DNA from: JABDMH01 sp965223165
Lineage (GTDB): Bacteria; Bacteroidota; Bacteroidia; Chitinophagales; Saprospiraceae
DNA length: 64,000 nt
Assembly: GCA_965223165.1 (NCBI GenBank)
Contig: CBDCVQ010000007.1
Location: forward strand, 372,001 to 436,000
Reading direction: 5' to 3'
Each line of letters opens with the position of its first letter. The first letter of the stretch is position 1. A program made the translations under genes and the position numbers. Of this stretch, positions 43,401 through 51,708 are shown in pieces. Below the pieces are notes generated by a model. It ran no database searches and was not told the DNA's origin. It was given only the letters and a program-made list of their open reading frames with translations.

Positions 43401-44747
43401 TCAGTCGGTATGCGCCTCGACCAGCAACGGCAGGTACTCATGAAGTATAAATGCTAAGTAATAGGGTAGATTCATAAGGGTGAACTCCTTTCCCTTGATC
43501 GTCTTGAGTTTCTGCACCAGATAGGGTCCGGCATAGAGCCTCATACCCATGCCATGTGGGCATCGATCGATAAACTCAAACATGGATCGCAGTCTACCGG
43601 TAGCGCCCGACTTGACCTCGACCGGGATCAGATGTGACAGGTGCTGGACGAGAAAGTCAATTTCAGCATCCCCTTCTCTTTCACGTGTCCAAAAGAGGTT
43701 TTGGTATCTTGGTTGGTAGTGGCTTGATTGCAGTTCCTGCCCAACGAGATGCTGCGCAATACGACCTCTCATCGACTCATTGAGATCACTTAGCGACAGC
43801 ATTTCCGAGTAAAGAGACAGATTATGTACGATCAGCCCTGTGTCCAGAAATTCCAATCGCGGCCTCTTCTTCTTGTCAAGCAGTGGGGGTGGGATGGTCT
43901 CGGCGGTAGGATATACCAGATAGAGCAAACGGGCCTTTTGCAAAGAACGCATTGCCTCCGAAACTTCTCGAGATCGATAGTTGGAGCCAGCAAAATTTTG
44001 AAAGGCAATTCGGGTTTCAGCAAATAAGGTGGCATTTTGGATCACGTGACGAATCACCTGGGCTTCGCGAGCGTTGGAGGCATACCGATCGACGTCGTTG
44101 AAGTAGCCCTCCATCAATGACTCATAGATCGGCTGCAGACTTGTCATGTCTCGCGTCTGACTATAGAGACTAACTACCTCCGGCATACCGCCCACCATTG
44201 CAAACTCATGAAATTGTTTTAACAGGGTCTGATGGGCATGAGGAGCAATGGGGAGCTCGTGGATCGACCGCAGTGACTCATGATAGCCCATGCCCGAAAG
44301 GAATTCGCCAAAGTTGAGCGGATAGAGTGTCAAATACTCGACTCGGCCTACTGGAAAGCTTGCCACACTTGGAAGCGCATGATCCAAGAGTGAGCCGGCA
44401 GCTATCACGTATAGTGTGGGATACTCCTCTCGAAAGTAACGCAGGAATTGCATAGCCTTTGGCGATTCCTGGATTTCATCGATGAATAGTAAACTCCCGC
44501 TTTTCAAGGTGAGCTGTCTACTCAAGAAAAGTGATTGGACCAGGGACCGAATGTCCTTGGACAAATCAAATAGTAGTCGGTCTGATTCAAGATCCAGATT
44601 GAATTGAAGGAACTGCTCGAAGGATGATCCAAATGACTGCACGAGAGTGGTCTTCCCTACTTGCCTTGCCCCCCTAATGATTAAGGGCTTACGATTTGGC
44701 CTGATTTGCCACGTCTCAAGATATGATATGGCATGCCTGTTTATCAT
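43401..44747 (-). CDS. AAA ATPase with DUF4143 domain
   Basis: The ATG at 44747 gives 448 residues (MINRHAISYLETWQIRPNRK). Residues 15-150 are an AAA_14-type ATPase with Walker A RGARQVGKTTLVQSFG near 24-39 and Walker B LLFIDEIQESP near 90. Residues about 210-370 are DUF4143, a winged-helix/restriction-fold-like domain (FLVQHLSHLIPVEVKSGATG carries an E-V-K nuclease-like motif). These proteins are frequent, mobile and of unknown biological role; a nuclease or defence role has been suggested on fold grounds. Its promoter region holds five ordered 20-bp repeats, listed separately, suggesting tight regulation. Confidence 0.88.
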   Translation of the reverse strand: MINRHAISYLETWQIRPNRKPLIIRGARQVGKTTLVQSFGSSFEQFLQFNLDLESDRLLFDLSKDIRSLVQSLFLSRQLTLKSGSLLFIDEIQESPKAMQFLRYFREEYPTLYVIAAGSLLDHALPSVASFPVGRVEYLTLYPLNFGEFLSGMGYHESLRSIHELPIAPHAHQTLLKQFHEFAMVGGMPEVVSLYSQTRDMTSLQPIYESLMEGYFNDVDRYASNAREAQVIRHVIQNATLFAETRIAFQNFAGSNYRSREVSEAMRSLQKARLLYLVYPTAETIPPPLLDKKKRPRLEFLDTGLIVHNLSLYSEMLSLSDLNESMRGRIAQHLVGQELQSSHYQPRYQNLFWTREREGDAEIDFLVQHLSHLIPVEVKSGATGRLRSMFEFIDRCPHGMGMRLYAGPYLVQKLKTIKGKEFTLMNLPYYLAFILHEYLPLLVEAHTD

Positions 44748-44788
44748 GCTTTGCAATATACTGATTTATAGGCCATTACATGATTTTT

Positions 44789-44939
44789 GTCACAAACAGA
44801 GGGTTAATTTCGTGTTTTTTTGTCACAAACAGGGGGTTATTTTAGACGATTCTGTCACGAACAGGGGGGTATTTTAGTCTTCTTTGTCACAAACAGGGGG
44901 TTTATTTGATCAATCTTGTCACAAACAGGGGGTTATTCT
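44789..44939. repeat. Five iteron-like direct repeats before the DUF4143 ATPase gene
   Basis: The core GTCACAAACAGGGGGTTATT occurs with small variations at 44789, 44822, 44854, 44886 and 44918, spaced 33, 32, 32 and 32 bp. Spacers of about 10-12 bp differ between copies. The block starts 42 bp upstream of the ATPase start codon on its promoter side. The spacing is close to three helical turns, so a protein could bind all copies on one face. It fits an operator/iteron array; the spacers are too short for CRISPR. The region from here to 45156 has no gene. Confidence 0.85.
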
Positions 44940-45156
44940 AGGCCACTCGTTCCCTGGAAAATGGATGTCCATCGGCGACATAACGTGAAATACGCACCAC
45001 CAACAAGATCCTGGACTGCTCAGTACATGATTTGAGCCGTTGAGAAAGATCAGGCCCTCGCGATCAGCCTAGCTTTGCTATCGTAACACCTTACAAAAGC
45101 ACCAGGTGCAATCGAGGTGAAACAGCATTTTAATAATCTCTCAAAAAAAATCAATC

Positions 45157-45525
45157 ATGGAAGCAACAAACAAAATGGTGATTTTTGTCACCCAAGGTCT
45201 TGACAACGAACGCTCATCCGTGGCTTGGAGCGTCGCCAATGGAGCCATCAACGCGGGTATGGAAGTACTCGTTTTTCTGGCAAGCGCCGCCGTCGACTGG
45301 GCTCGCAAGGGTGCCGCTCGCACGCCGCACCTCAATCCGTTAGATCCACCGATCCGGGACATGATCCAAAACCTCATTGATCAGGGCGGCACTATTCTAG
45401 TTTGTCCTCCCTGCGCAGGCACGAGAGGGTATACCCAGGATGACCTGATGCAAGGTGCAACCATCTCTCCACCTACCCCAGTCTTTGATCTGATAAAACA
45501 GGGTGCGGGCACCCTATCTTTTTAA
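45157..45525 (+). CDS. DsrE/F-family protein
   Basis: 122 residues with the DsrE fold pattern: MVIFVTQGLDNERSSVAWSV, then NAGMEVLVFLASAAVDW, then a conserved cysteine pair in ILVCPPCAGTRGYTQDDL. In sulfur-relay relatives one such cysteine carries persulfide sulfur, so sulfur transfer or redox sensing is possible, but no sulfur pathway genes are nearby. Cytoplasmic, monocistronic, convergent with the AraC-type regulator and followed by a strong hairpin at 45614. Confidence 0.8.
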   Translation: MEATNKMVIFVTQGLDNERSSVAWSVANGAINAGMEVLVFLASAAVDWARKGAARTPHLNPLDPPIRDMIQNLIDQGGTILVCPPCAGTRGYTQDDLMQGATISPPTPVFDLIKQGAGTLSF

Positions 45526-45613
45526 AGTGATGTGACACGGGAAGGCCGACAACCTTTGTGGCGGCCTACCAGTGTTGCTATCACATGTTGATACTTTTTT
45601 TACATGATCAAGA

Positions 45614-45633
45614 AGCCGGGTGCACACCCGGCT
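45614..45633. terminator. Hairpin terminator between convergent genes
   Basis: AGCCGGGT-GCAC-ACCCGGCT forms a perfect 8-bp stem with a 4-base loop. On the plus strand it is followed by CTTGTCTTTG; on the minus strand by an A-rich tract. It lies between the DsrE gene and the AraC-type gene and can serve both, best the plus strand. Confidence 0.6.
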
Positions 45634-45658
45634 CTTGTCTTTGAAAAGGCCGATAGGG

Positions 45659-46540
45659 TCAAGTCGATGCCACCCCGATCTGCTGCTCCCTGCGATACTG
45701 CGACGGTGGCGAGCCGTAAGCTTGACCGAATACTCTGATGAAGTGCGAACTATTTTCAAACCCACTCTCATAGCAGATCTCTTGTACATTTTTGCTGGTG
45801 CGCATCAGCAAGGAGTGTGCGTGTTCCAATCGCCGCTGGGTAAGCCATTTGCCAGGAGACATCTGGTAGTGGTTGCGAAAGTCACGCTTGAAGGATGACA
45901 GGCTTCTGCCGCAGATACGCGCAAAATCCTCCAGTCGCAGATTGAAGTAGAAATTCTCCTCCATGAGGCGAGGCAGATCCGATTGATCGGTCAAGGCGAG
46001 GTCTAAGACAAATTGGGTCAGCGGGGCGTTGGCGGAATCGTTGAGGATGTTGAGCAGTAGTTCTCTAAACTTGAGCTCGACCAGCCTCCGTGGTACTCGA
46101 TGATCTTGATTGAGATAGGTAAAAAATGATTGGTAAAGCACTGACAAGCTCTCCGTCATCCGAATATCGTGTATCGGATCTGCGACATGGGGCCCGTCTC
46201 CCTGCTTTCGATGTGGAAAATCCTCTTGAACAAACGACTGGATGAATCGATCCGTCATGAAAAACATCAACACGCAGAGATCTTCATCCAAGTAGAGCTG
46301 ATTAAAGTAAGCCCCCTTTCGGACAAAAATGGATTGCCCTGGCTCCACCGTCCACTCCTTGGTTGAGGTACGCCATTTCTTCTTGCCACTCAGTACGTAG
46401 ATGATGTAATGACACTCCGACCAGGCCTTGAACTCCTCATCTTCGATCGGGCACTTAAATTCAACAAACAGGTACTCGTCTCCCACGAGCTTTTTGTATT
46501 TGGGGCTTTCTTTGAAGAATTGGTAGGGATTAAATAGCAT
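45659..46540 (-). CDS. AraC-family transcriptional regulator
   Basis: 293 residues. Residues about 25-155 are a cupin-like effector domain (QSIFVRKGAYFNQLYLDEDL), and residues about 190-290 are the two helix-turn-helix AraC DNA-binding domain (LRLEDFARICGRSLSSFKRD, then VQEICYESGFENSSHFIRVF, then AYGSPPSQYR). It probably senses a small molecule and activates transcription. It is transcribed downstream of and in the same direction as the phytase/TonB receptor genes, 83 bp after the lipoprotein phytase, so that locus is the most likely target. Confidence 0.9.
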   Translation of the reverse strand: MLFNPYQFFKESPKYKKLVGDEYLFVEFKCPIEDEEFKAWSECHYIIYVLSGKKKWRTSTKEWTVEPGQSIFVRKGAYFNQLYLDEDLCVLMFFMTDRFIQSFVQEDFPHRKQGDGPHVADPIHDIRMTESLSVLYQSFFTYLNQDHRVPRRLVELKFRELLLNILNDSANAPLTQFVLDLALTDQSDLPRLMEENFYFNLRLEDFARICGRSLSSFKRDFRNHYQMSPGKWLTQRRLEHAHSLLMRTSKNVQEICYESGFENSSHFIRVFGQAYGSPPSQYRREQQIGVAST

Positions 46541-46622
46541 ACTTCGGACCGTCTATTTACAAAGTAGCAAGATTCTGGATAACATTCCAGGCTGAACGCG
46601 TTCTAGTCGATTACCGTGCTCG

Positions 46623-48725
46623 CTAGTGAGCTTTACGCTCCAAAACCTCGCCCGCGATGTCGCGCCAATCATACAGGTGAAAGGTCTTGTCGGTGGACAT
46701 GGCCACAAACAGCCCGTGCGGAAACAAATCGCCTAAGGGCAGCGAAGTCACTTCAGAGCCATCACTTTCCATGGTCGATACCTCGATCGAGGTGATCAAC
46801 TCGTGCTGATGTGGATCGTCATCGGTACCCTCTCTGGGATATACGTTAAAGCGATTGCGCTGCTGGTCTGATACCAGGATGTAACCCCGCTGGTCGTCGA
46901 GATCAAAAATACTGATGCCCTCGTGGTCCTGCCCAAAATCCCACTGGCCAAACAGGGCCAGCTCCTGATTGCCCTTGTCCGGATCCGCATAGTACTTGCG
47001 GATGCCCACGCCCTCATCACTGTAGTAGACATATCCAAGTTTGTCGTCGACCGCAATGGCTTCAATTTCTTTCTGGCCGCTGTATTTGCCAAAGGCCCTG
47101 ACTTTGGTCATCCGCACCTGTCCGGATCCATCGTCATCCAGTCGGTACTGCCAGAGATAGGCATCACTGGGCCCCGTTTTTCGACCTACGATCGCAAAAA
47201 TGGACTGGTCCCTTGGACGTTTGTAGATGGCCACGCCCATGGGATCTCGGTCGTCCTCACCCTCAAACACGGGGATGCCACCACCATCGATGGGCTGCAT
47301 ATCCGGAAAACTGAAGATCCGCACATCTTCATTGTTGCGTTCTGTCGCTATGATAAAATCCGTGGGTTGGCCCTGGAGCGGCAAGCCATATTCCAGATCC
47401 ACGTTGTTGGGTCGATGCATGCCGGTCACGACCTTATCCCGCAGGATCTTGCCCTGCAGATCATAGACGTACAGGCCCCCGCCATCTTCCTTGTCCGTGC
47501 CAATGATCAGACTCCGGGCCGGATCCTCCGGATGAATCCAGATGGCGGGATCGTCCGTGTCTGAAGGCGTCGGCTCCGTGATGAATTTTGGCTTGACCGC
47601 CGCGTCCGTATAGTCGGGAATGCCGTTTGGCGCCAACACGAGTTGGTCGCCGGCCACGGTCTGCCAGTCGTACCAATGTATCGCTTGACCATCCAGGGCG
47701 ACCAGGAGACCCTTGGCTAGCATGCGTTGGTCTAGGACCATGCTGGTCAGGATAAACTGCTCCACGGGCAGATCAATCGACTGCACCACGGGCTGCCTAT
47801 GGGGAGTCTTGATCTCCCCCCTCCCAAAAAAGACCAGGCCGGTCGATGTGGTGGCAGCGATGTATCCGCCATGGCTCTGCATTTCGTAAGATCCCAAGTC
47901 GATAAAATCGTTGGCCGCATACGAGAGCAGACCAAGCTCCTCGTCTCCCTGTCTGGGGTTGGCGGCATACTTTCGGATGCCCACCCCCGGATCGATATAA
48001 TAAAAGTACTCTTGGGCCATGTCACAGTGGGCAGCTACAATGGGTCCATCTCCATCGTGTTTCCCAAAACTTCTCACCGGCGCGGCCGTGATGGTTTGGC
48101 CCTCGCCTGCCACCAGCTGATACTGCTGCCAGACTCCCTCATGCGCTTCGAGCGTATTAACCAGCATGAATACCACATCGTCATGATCACGTGTGTACAA
48201 GACGATGCTATTCAGCGTAGCCCCGTGTGCCAAAGGCCATCCACCGGCGTCGACGGGTGTCAAGTCAGGCAATCGGCGTAGCCGCACCACATTCTCCTCT
48301 AGGTCGATATAACCGAGCAAATCCGCCTCTGACCCATCGCCAAAGGCCATGGCATAACCGATCGTTGGACTCGCGACCCGACCTGACTCATCGAGCTGTC
48401 CGACCACCTCGCCAGAAGTATTCAGCAGCAGCACATCCTCCTTGCCTGCCACGATCACCCAGCTATCTTCTTCATCGTCTTCTTTGATCCACAGTGCTAG
48501 CTCTGCCTCTGCGAAAGCAGCATCCTCCACGCTCCTAACCGAAACAAAATCCGGCGTATCGGCCGTGGAGCCGGTGGTCCCACAGGACAAAACGCTCATG
48601 GCAAAGACGGAGGTCATGAGGCACCCTAGCAAGCAGCACACCGCGAAACTCTGTCTAGATTCCGAGACCGGTGGCGGAGGCGTTGCTGCCCGAGCCTCCG
48701 GTGGTCCAAAGGCAAAGTGGTCCAT
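46623..48725 (-). CDS. Lipoprotein phytase with a degenerate N-terminal propeller
   Basis: The ATG at 48725 gives 700 residues. A lipobox (MSVLSC, Cys near residue 49) follows a hydrophobic segment, so it should be a lipid-anchored surface or periplasmic protein. Residues about 365-695 are a complete beta-propeller phytase: DDPAIWIHPEDPARSLIIGT, MHRPNNVDLEYG, ATERNNEDVRIF, MGVAIYKRP, KEIEAIAVDDKLGYVYYSDE, GVGIRKYYADPD and DHEGISIFDL. Residues about 60-350 repeat the same layout in weakened form (PGVGIRKYAANPRQGDEELG) without the opening DDPAIW block, so it is probably non-catalytic. It removes phosphate from phytate with calcium. The start overlaps the stop of the TonB receptor gene by one base (TGATG), showing coupling. 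Confidence 0.9.
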   Translation of the reverse strand: MDHFAFGPPEARAATPPPPVSESRQSFAVCCLLGCLMTSVFAMSVLSCGTTGSTADTPDFVSVRSVEDAAFAEAELALWIKEDDEEDSWVIVAGKEDVLLLNTSGEVVGQLDESGRVASPTIGYAMAFGDGSEADLLGYIDLEENVVRLRRLPDLTPVDAGGWPLAHGATLNSIVLYTRDHDDVVFMLVNTLEAHEGVWQQYQLVAGEGQTITAAPVRSFGKHDGDGPIVAAHCDMAQEYFYYIDPGVGIRKYAANPRQGDEELGLLSYAANDFIDLGSYEMQSHGGYIAATTSTGLVFFGRGEIKTPHRQPVVQSIDLPVEQFILTSMVLDQRMLAKGLLVALDGQAIHWYDWQTVAGDQLVLAPNGIPDYTDAAVKPKFITEPTPSDTDDPAIWIHPEDPARSLIIGTDKEDGGGLYVYDLQGKILRDKVVTGMHRPNNVDLEYGLPLQGQPTDFIIATERNNEDVRIFSFPDMQPIDGGGIPVFEGEDDRDPMGVAIYKRPRDQSIFAIVGRKTGPSDAYLWQYRLDDDGSGQVRMTKVRAFGKYSGQKEIEAIAVDDKLGYVYYSDEGVGIRKYYADPDKGNQELALFGQWDFGQDHEGISIFDLDDQRGYILVSDQQRNRFNVYPREGTDDDPHQHELITSIEVSTMESDGSEVTSLPLGDLFPHGLFVAMSTDKTFHLYDWRDIAGEVLERKAH

Positions 48726-51613
48726 CAAAACTGGAGCTTGATGCCAAATCGAGTGGACCAGGAGTACAGTTCATGCTGCTTGATCCGATCCCTCGTGCCC
48801 AGGTAGAACCGCAGCGGTTCATTGGTAATGTTGATCACATCGGTAAATAGCTTCAGGTTGTCTGTCAAAAAGACATTAGCCGTAAAATCCAAGCGAAAGG
48901 CACGATCATAGTATTCATCCAAATCTTCGTCGGCACCCAGCTGAAACAAAAAGTCATCCTGGTAGTTGGCCGTCAATCTGGCAAAGAGTCTCGGTGAATC
49001 ATAAAATAAGGCACCATTGAATGTATGCTCCGCCTGACCGGGCAGCGTAATTTTCTCCTGCTGATCTGGTGTACTAAAATCTGAGAGATCATCGTCTCCA
49101 AATACCACCACGGCATCGGAATAGTTTGCGGGGAATCGCTGGTTGATAAATGCCTCGGAAAACGTGTAGGTATAGTTGGTAAATACACCAAAATTGCGGA
49201 AAAAGCCACCGAGGAAATCAAACTTAAACTGAGCCTGCAACTCGGCTCCGTAGACCGAAGCTTTGACCCCATTGACCGCCTTCGTGATCTCTACCAGTCC
49301 ATAATCCTTTGGGTCCCCCTCATGGGCAAAACGCTTGAAGAAGAAAATAAAATCATCAATGTTTTTGTAGAAGACACCCCCTGAGACAATACCTTTTTTG
49401 AAGTACCGCTCGATCAAAAAATCCAAGTTGGTGGACTGCGGGTACCTCAGGTCCGGATTGCCAAATTGCACTTCATCCCGGTCTTCTTCGCGATAGGGTA
49501 GTACATCCTCAAAGTTTGGTCTCGAATAAGAGTAGGTTAGTGCCGCGCGAATATTAAAGTCTTCGGTAACGGAGTATTTCGCCTGTATCTGCGGCAAGAA
49601 GAATTCGTGCGTGCGCTTGTCGCTCAACGTATCGATGCCCACAAACCGGCCCTTGTCCGTCAAGATCTTTCGACCCGTATAGTCGATGTCCGTGCGCTCA
49701 TAGCGGAGTCCTCCCAGCAGCATCAGTTTATTGAAATCCTGCCGTATCATGCCGTAGGTCGCATAAATCTTTTCGTCGGCCGTGTAGTCCTCTCCAAAGG
49801 ACTGTGTCTTTGTAGCCGTACGATCGAAGATGAAATGCTGCGGATAAAACTCAAAAAAGCCCCTTAATTTGTCAGCGTCAGGCATAAAATTTAGCTCGTA
49901 CCCCTGGCCGAGGAGGTCCGGCTGACTAAAGCCTCCATTGACCGTCTCCAGCGACAGGGGTGGCCCCACCCCCGGATAGATCTTAGATTCGGGAAAGTAC
50001 GCGCCATATTCCTGTGATTCGATGTCTCGTTCCTTGGTCTTGTACCGGAGTTTACCTCCAAACTTGAAGTAACCTTTGGCCGTGGGGGTCAGGCCGACGG
50101 GAATACTAATATTAAATCGGGGTGTAATGTTCTGATCGGTGATCTCATAATTTTCCCACAGCCATCGGTCCATTTCGTAGGCATCGTAGCGATCTGCATT
50201 GCTGGCATTGGAGGGGTTGGGAAAGGAAACTCGGGGATAGTCCGGATCGTCAAAATTGAAATTGATAGCGATGGCCTGCCCGGGATTATCAAAGGAGACT
50301 TCCAGGCGATCGGGCTGGCGTTCTGTAGCCGCCGCATAGAAGATTTGATAGTCGATCGTGGCGCTACCAATCTTGTGCTCCCCGCCGAGACTTAGGGTAC
50401 CCAGGTTTTGAGTCTTGACCCGATTCTTGACATCATGCTCTATGCCCCCAAACAAATAATAGGTCTCCGATAGGGGATCATCCAATGTATAGATCAGTCG
50501 ATGCCGATTTTCGTCGTCGGAAAAATTATCAAACATGCCACGCAAATAGATGAAGGAATTTTCGTTAAACCGATAATCGATCGTCGGGCTCACTCCGATC
50601 CTTCGCCTGACAATATCATAGTGCCTAAATTGGGCCTCTTTGTAGTGCACAAAAAAGTTGTCCCGCCCTGCGTCTTGGCTGCCAAAAAAGGGTCCCTTGC
50701 CAAACTTGTACTCGACGTTGTCCGTGCCATGATGATTCTCAAAAAAACTTGTATTGAGATTGAATCCAAATTTTCCGTAGCGCTGGCCATAGGTAAACTG
50801 CAACTGATAGCTGGGTGTTTGCCTCAGATCATTATAGCCACCCGCGATGGTGGCTCGGATTTCCGGGTCTTCACCCGCCGCTTCCTTGGTCTTGATATTG
50901 ACCGAACCGCCGATACCATCGGCATCCATATCGGGTGTTAGCACTTTGGTCACTTCGACAAATTCGATCTGGTCGGCGGGTATGATATCCATGCCGACAT
51001 ATCTCACATCACCCTCGGGAGACGGAATTTGCTCACCATTCACGTTAAAATTGGTCAGCTCAGGCGGCGTGCCCCTGAGTTGCACATATTTTCCCTCTCC
51101 CTGATCTCGTTGCAATGTGATGCCGGGAATACGCTGAAGTACCTCGGCAGCATTCATGTCGGGAAACGAGGAGATTTGTTCGGCAGACAGGATGTTTTTG
51201 ATGTTTTCTGCCTTTTTCTGATCGATGAATGCTTTCAGAGCACCTTCGGCTTTTCCCCCCACCTGTACTTGTTCTAATAAAATGGCGGATGACGATAATC
51301 TGAAAATCACCTCAGGGTTCGCGTCGTCGCTGAAATGAATGGCCAGGGTATCATTTTCGTACCCGAGGAAGGAGGCGACCACCTTGACCGAAGGACTAGT
51401 GATTCCCGTAAAGGTAAAACCACCATCCACATCCGTCACGGTTCCCAATTCTTGATCAAGGACTTGGACAGCTGCTCCAGGTAACGGGTCACGAGAATTG
51501 TCATCCAGCACCCTGCCCGTGATGGAAGAACCATTCTGAGCATGACCCGAACTTGCCAAAAATAGGAGTATGCCGAAGCACCATCCAGTAGTGCAAAGCG
51601 TTGTGCTACGCAT
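48725..51613 (-). CDS. TonB-dependent receptor, probable phytate/inositol-phosphate uptake
   Basis: The ATG at 51613 gives 962 residues: signal peptide (MRSTTLCTTGWCFGILLFLA), carboxypeptidase-regulatory-like domain at about 30-110 (ITGRVLDDNSRDPLPGAAVQ), plug at about 130-270 (FPDMNAAEVLQRIPGITLQR, YVQLRGTPPEL, TPDMDADGIGGSVNIKTKEA), then a 22-strand barrel ending in aromatic YSWSTRFGIKLQF. The plug pattern is that of the Xanthomonas/Caulobacter-type receptor subfamily. It moves a ligand across the outer membrane with TonB energy. It is coupled to a lipoprotein phytase (1-bp overlap), which points to phytate or its breakdown products as ligand; this is inferred from context. Confidence 0.9.
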   Translation of the reverse strand: MRSTTLCTTGWCFGILLFLASSGHAQNGSSITGRVLDDNSRDPLPGAAVQVLDQELGTVTDVDGGFTFTGITSPSVKVVASFLGYENDTLAIHFSDDANPEVIFRLSSSAILLEQVQVGGKAEGALKAFIDQKKAENIKNILSAEQISSFPDMNAAEVLQRIPGITLQRDQGEGKYVQLRGTPPELTNFNVNGEQIPSPEGDVRYVGMDIIPADQIEFVEVTKVLTPDMDADGIGGSVNIKTKEAAGEDPEIRATIAGGYNDLRQTPSYQLQFTYGQRYGKFGFNLNTSFFENHHGTDNVEYKFGKGPFFGSQDAGRDNFFVHYKEAQFRHYDIVRRRIGVSPTIDYRFNENSFIYLRGMFDNFSDDENRHRLIYTLDDPLSETYYLFGGIEHDVKNRVKTQNLGTLSLGGEHKIGSATIDYQIFYAAATERQPDRLEVSFDNPGQAIAINFNFDDPDYPRVSFPNPSNASNADRYDAYEMDRWLWENYEITDQNITPRFNISIPVGLTPTAKGYFKFGGKLRYKTKERDIESQEYGAYFPESKIYPGVGPPLSLETVNGGFSQPDLLGQGYELNFMPDADKLRGFFEFYPQHFIFDRTATKTQSFGEDYTADEKIYATYGMIRQDFNKLMLLGGLRYERTDIDYTGRKILTDKGRFVGIDTLSDKRTHEFFLPQIQAKYSVTEDFNIRAALTYSYSRPNFEDVLPYREEDRDEVQFGNPDLRYPQSTNLDFLIERYFKKGIVSGGVFYKNIDDFIFFFKRFAHEGDPKDYGLVEITKAVNGVKASVYGAELQAQFKFDFLGGFFRNFGVFTNYTYTFSEAFINQRFPANYSDAVVVFGDDDLSDFSTPDQQEKITLPGQAEHTFNGALFYDSPRLFARLTANYQDDFLFQLGADEDLDEYYDRAFRLDFTANVFLTDNLKLFTDVINITNEPLRFYLGTRDRIKQHELYSWSTRFGIKLQF

Positions 51614-51708
51614 TGGCAACGATTTTAGATAGATTGCAAAAATGGCATCACACGCTTTTTGGTGATGCTTGTCCACCCGGTTGGCTCTTATCTTGGAGAG
51701 CCTGTCAT

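Noticed and set aside
44789..44939. Possible short CRISPR array
   Set aside because: Spacers are only about 10-12 bp, the repeat-spacer sum is 32-33 bp, and no cas gene is in the window; position next to an ATPase start fits iterons/operators better.
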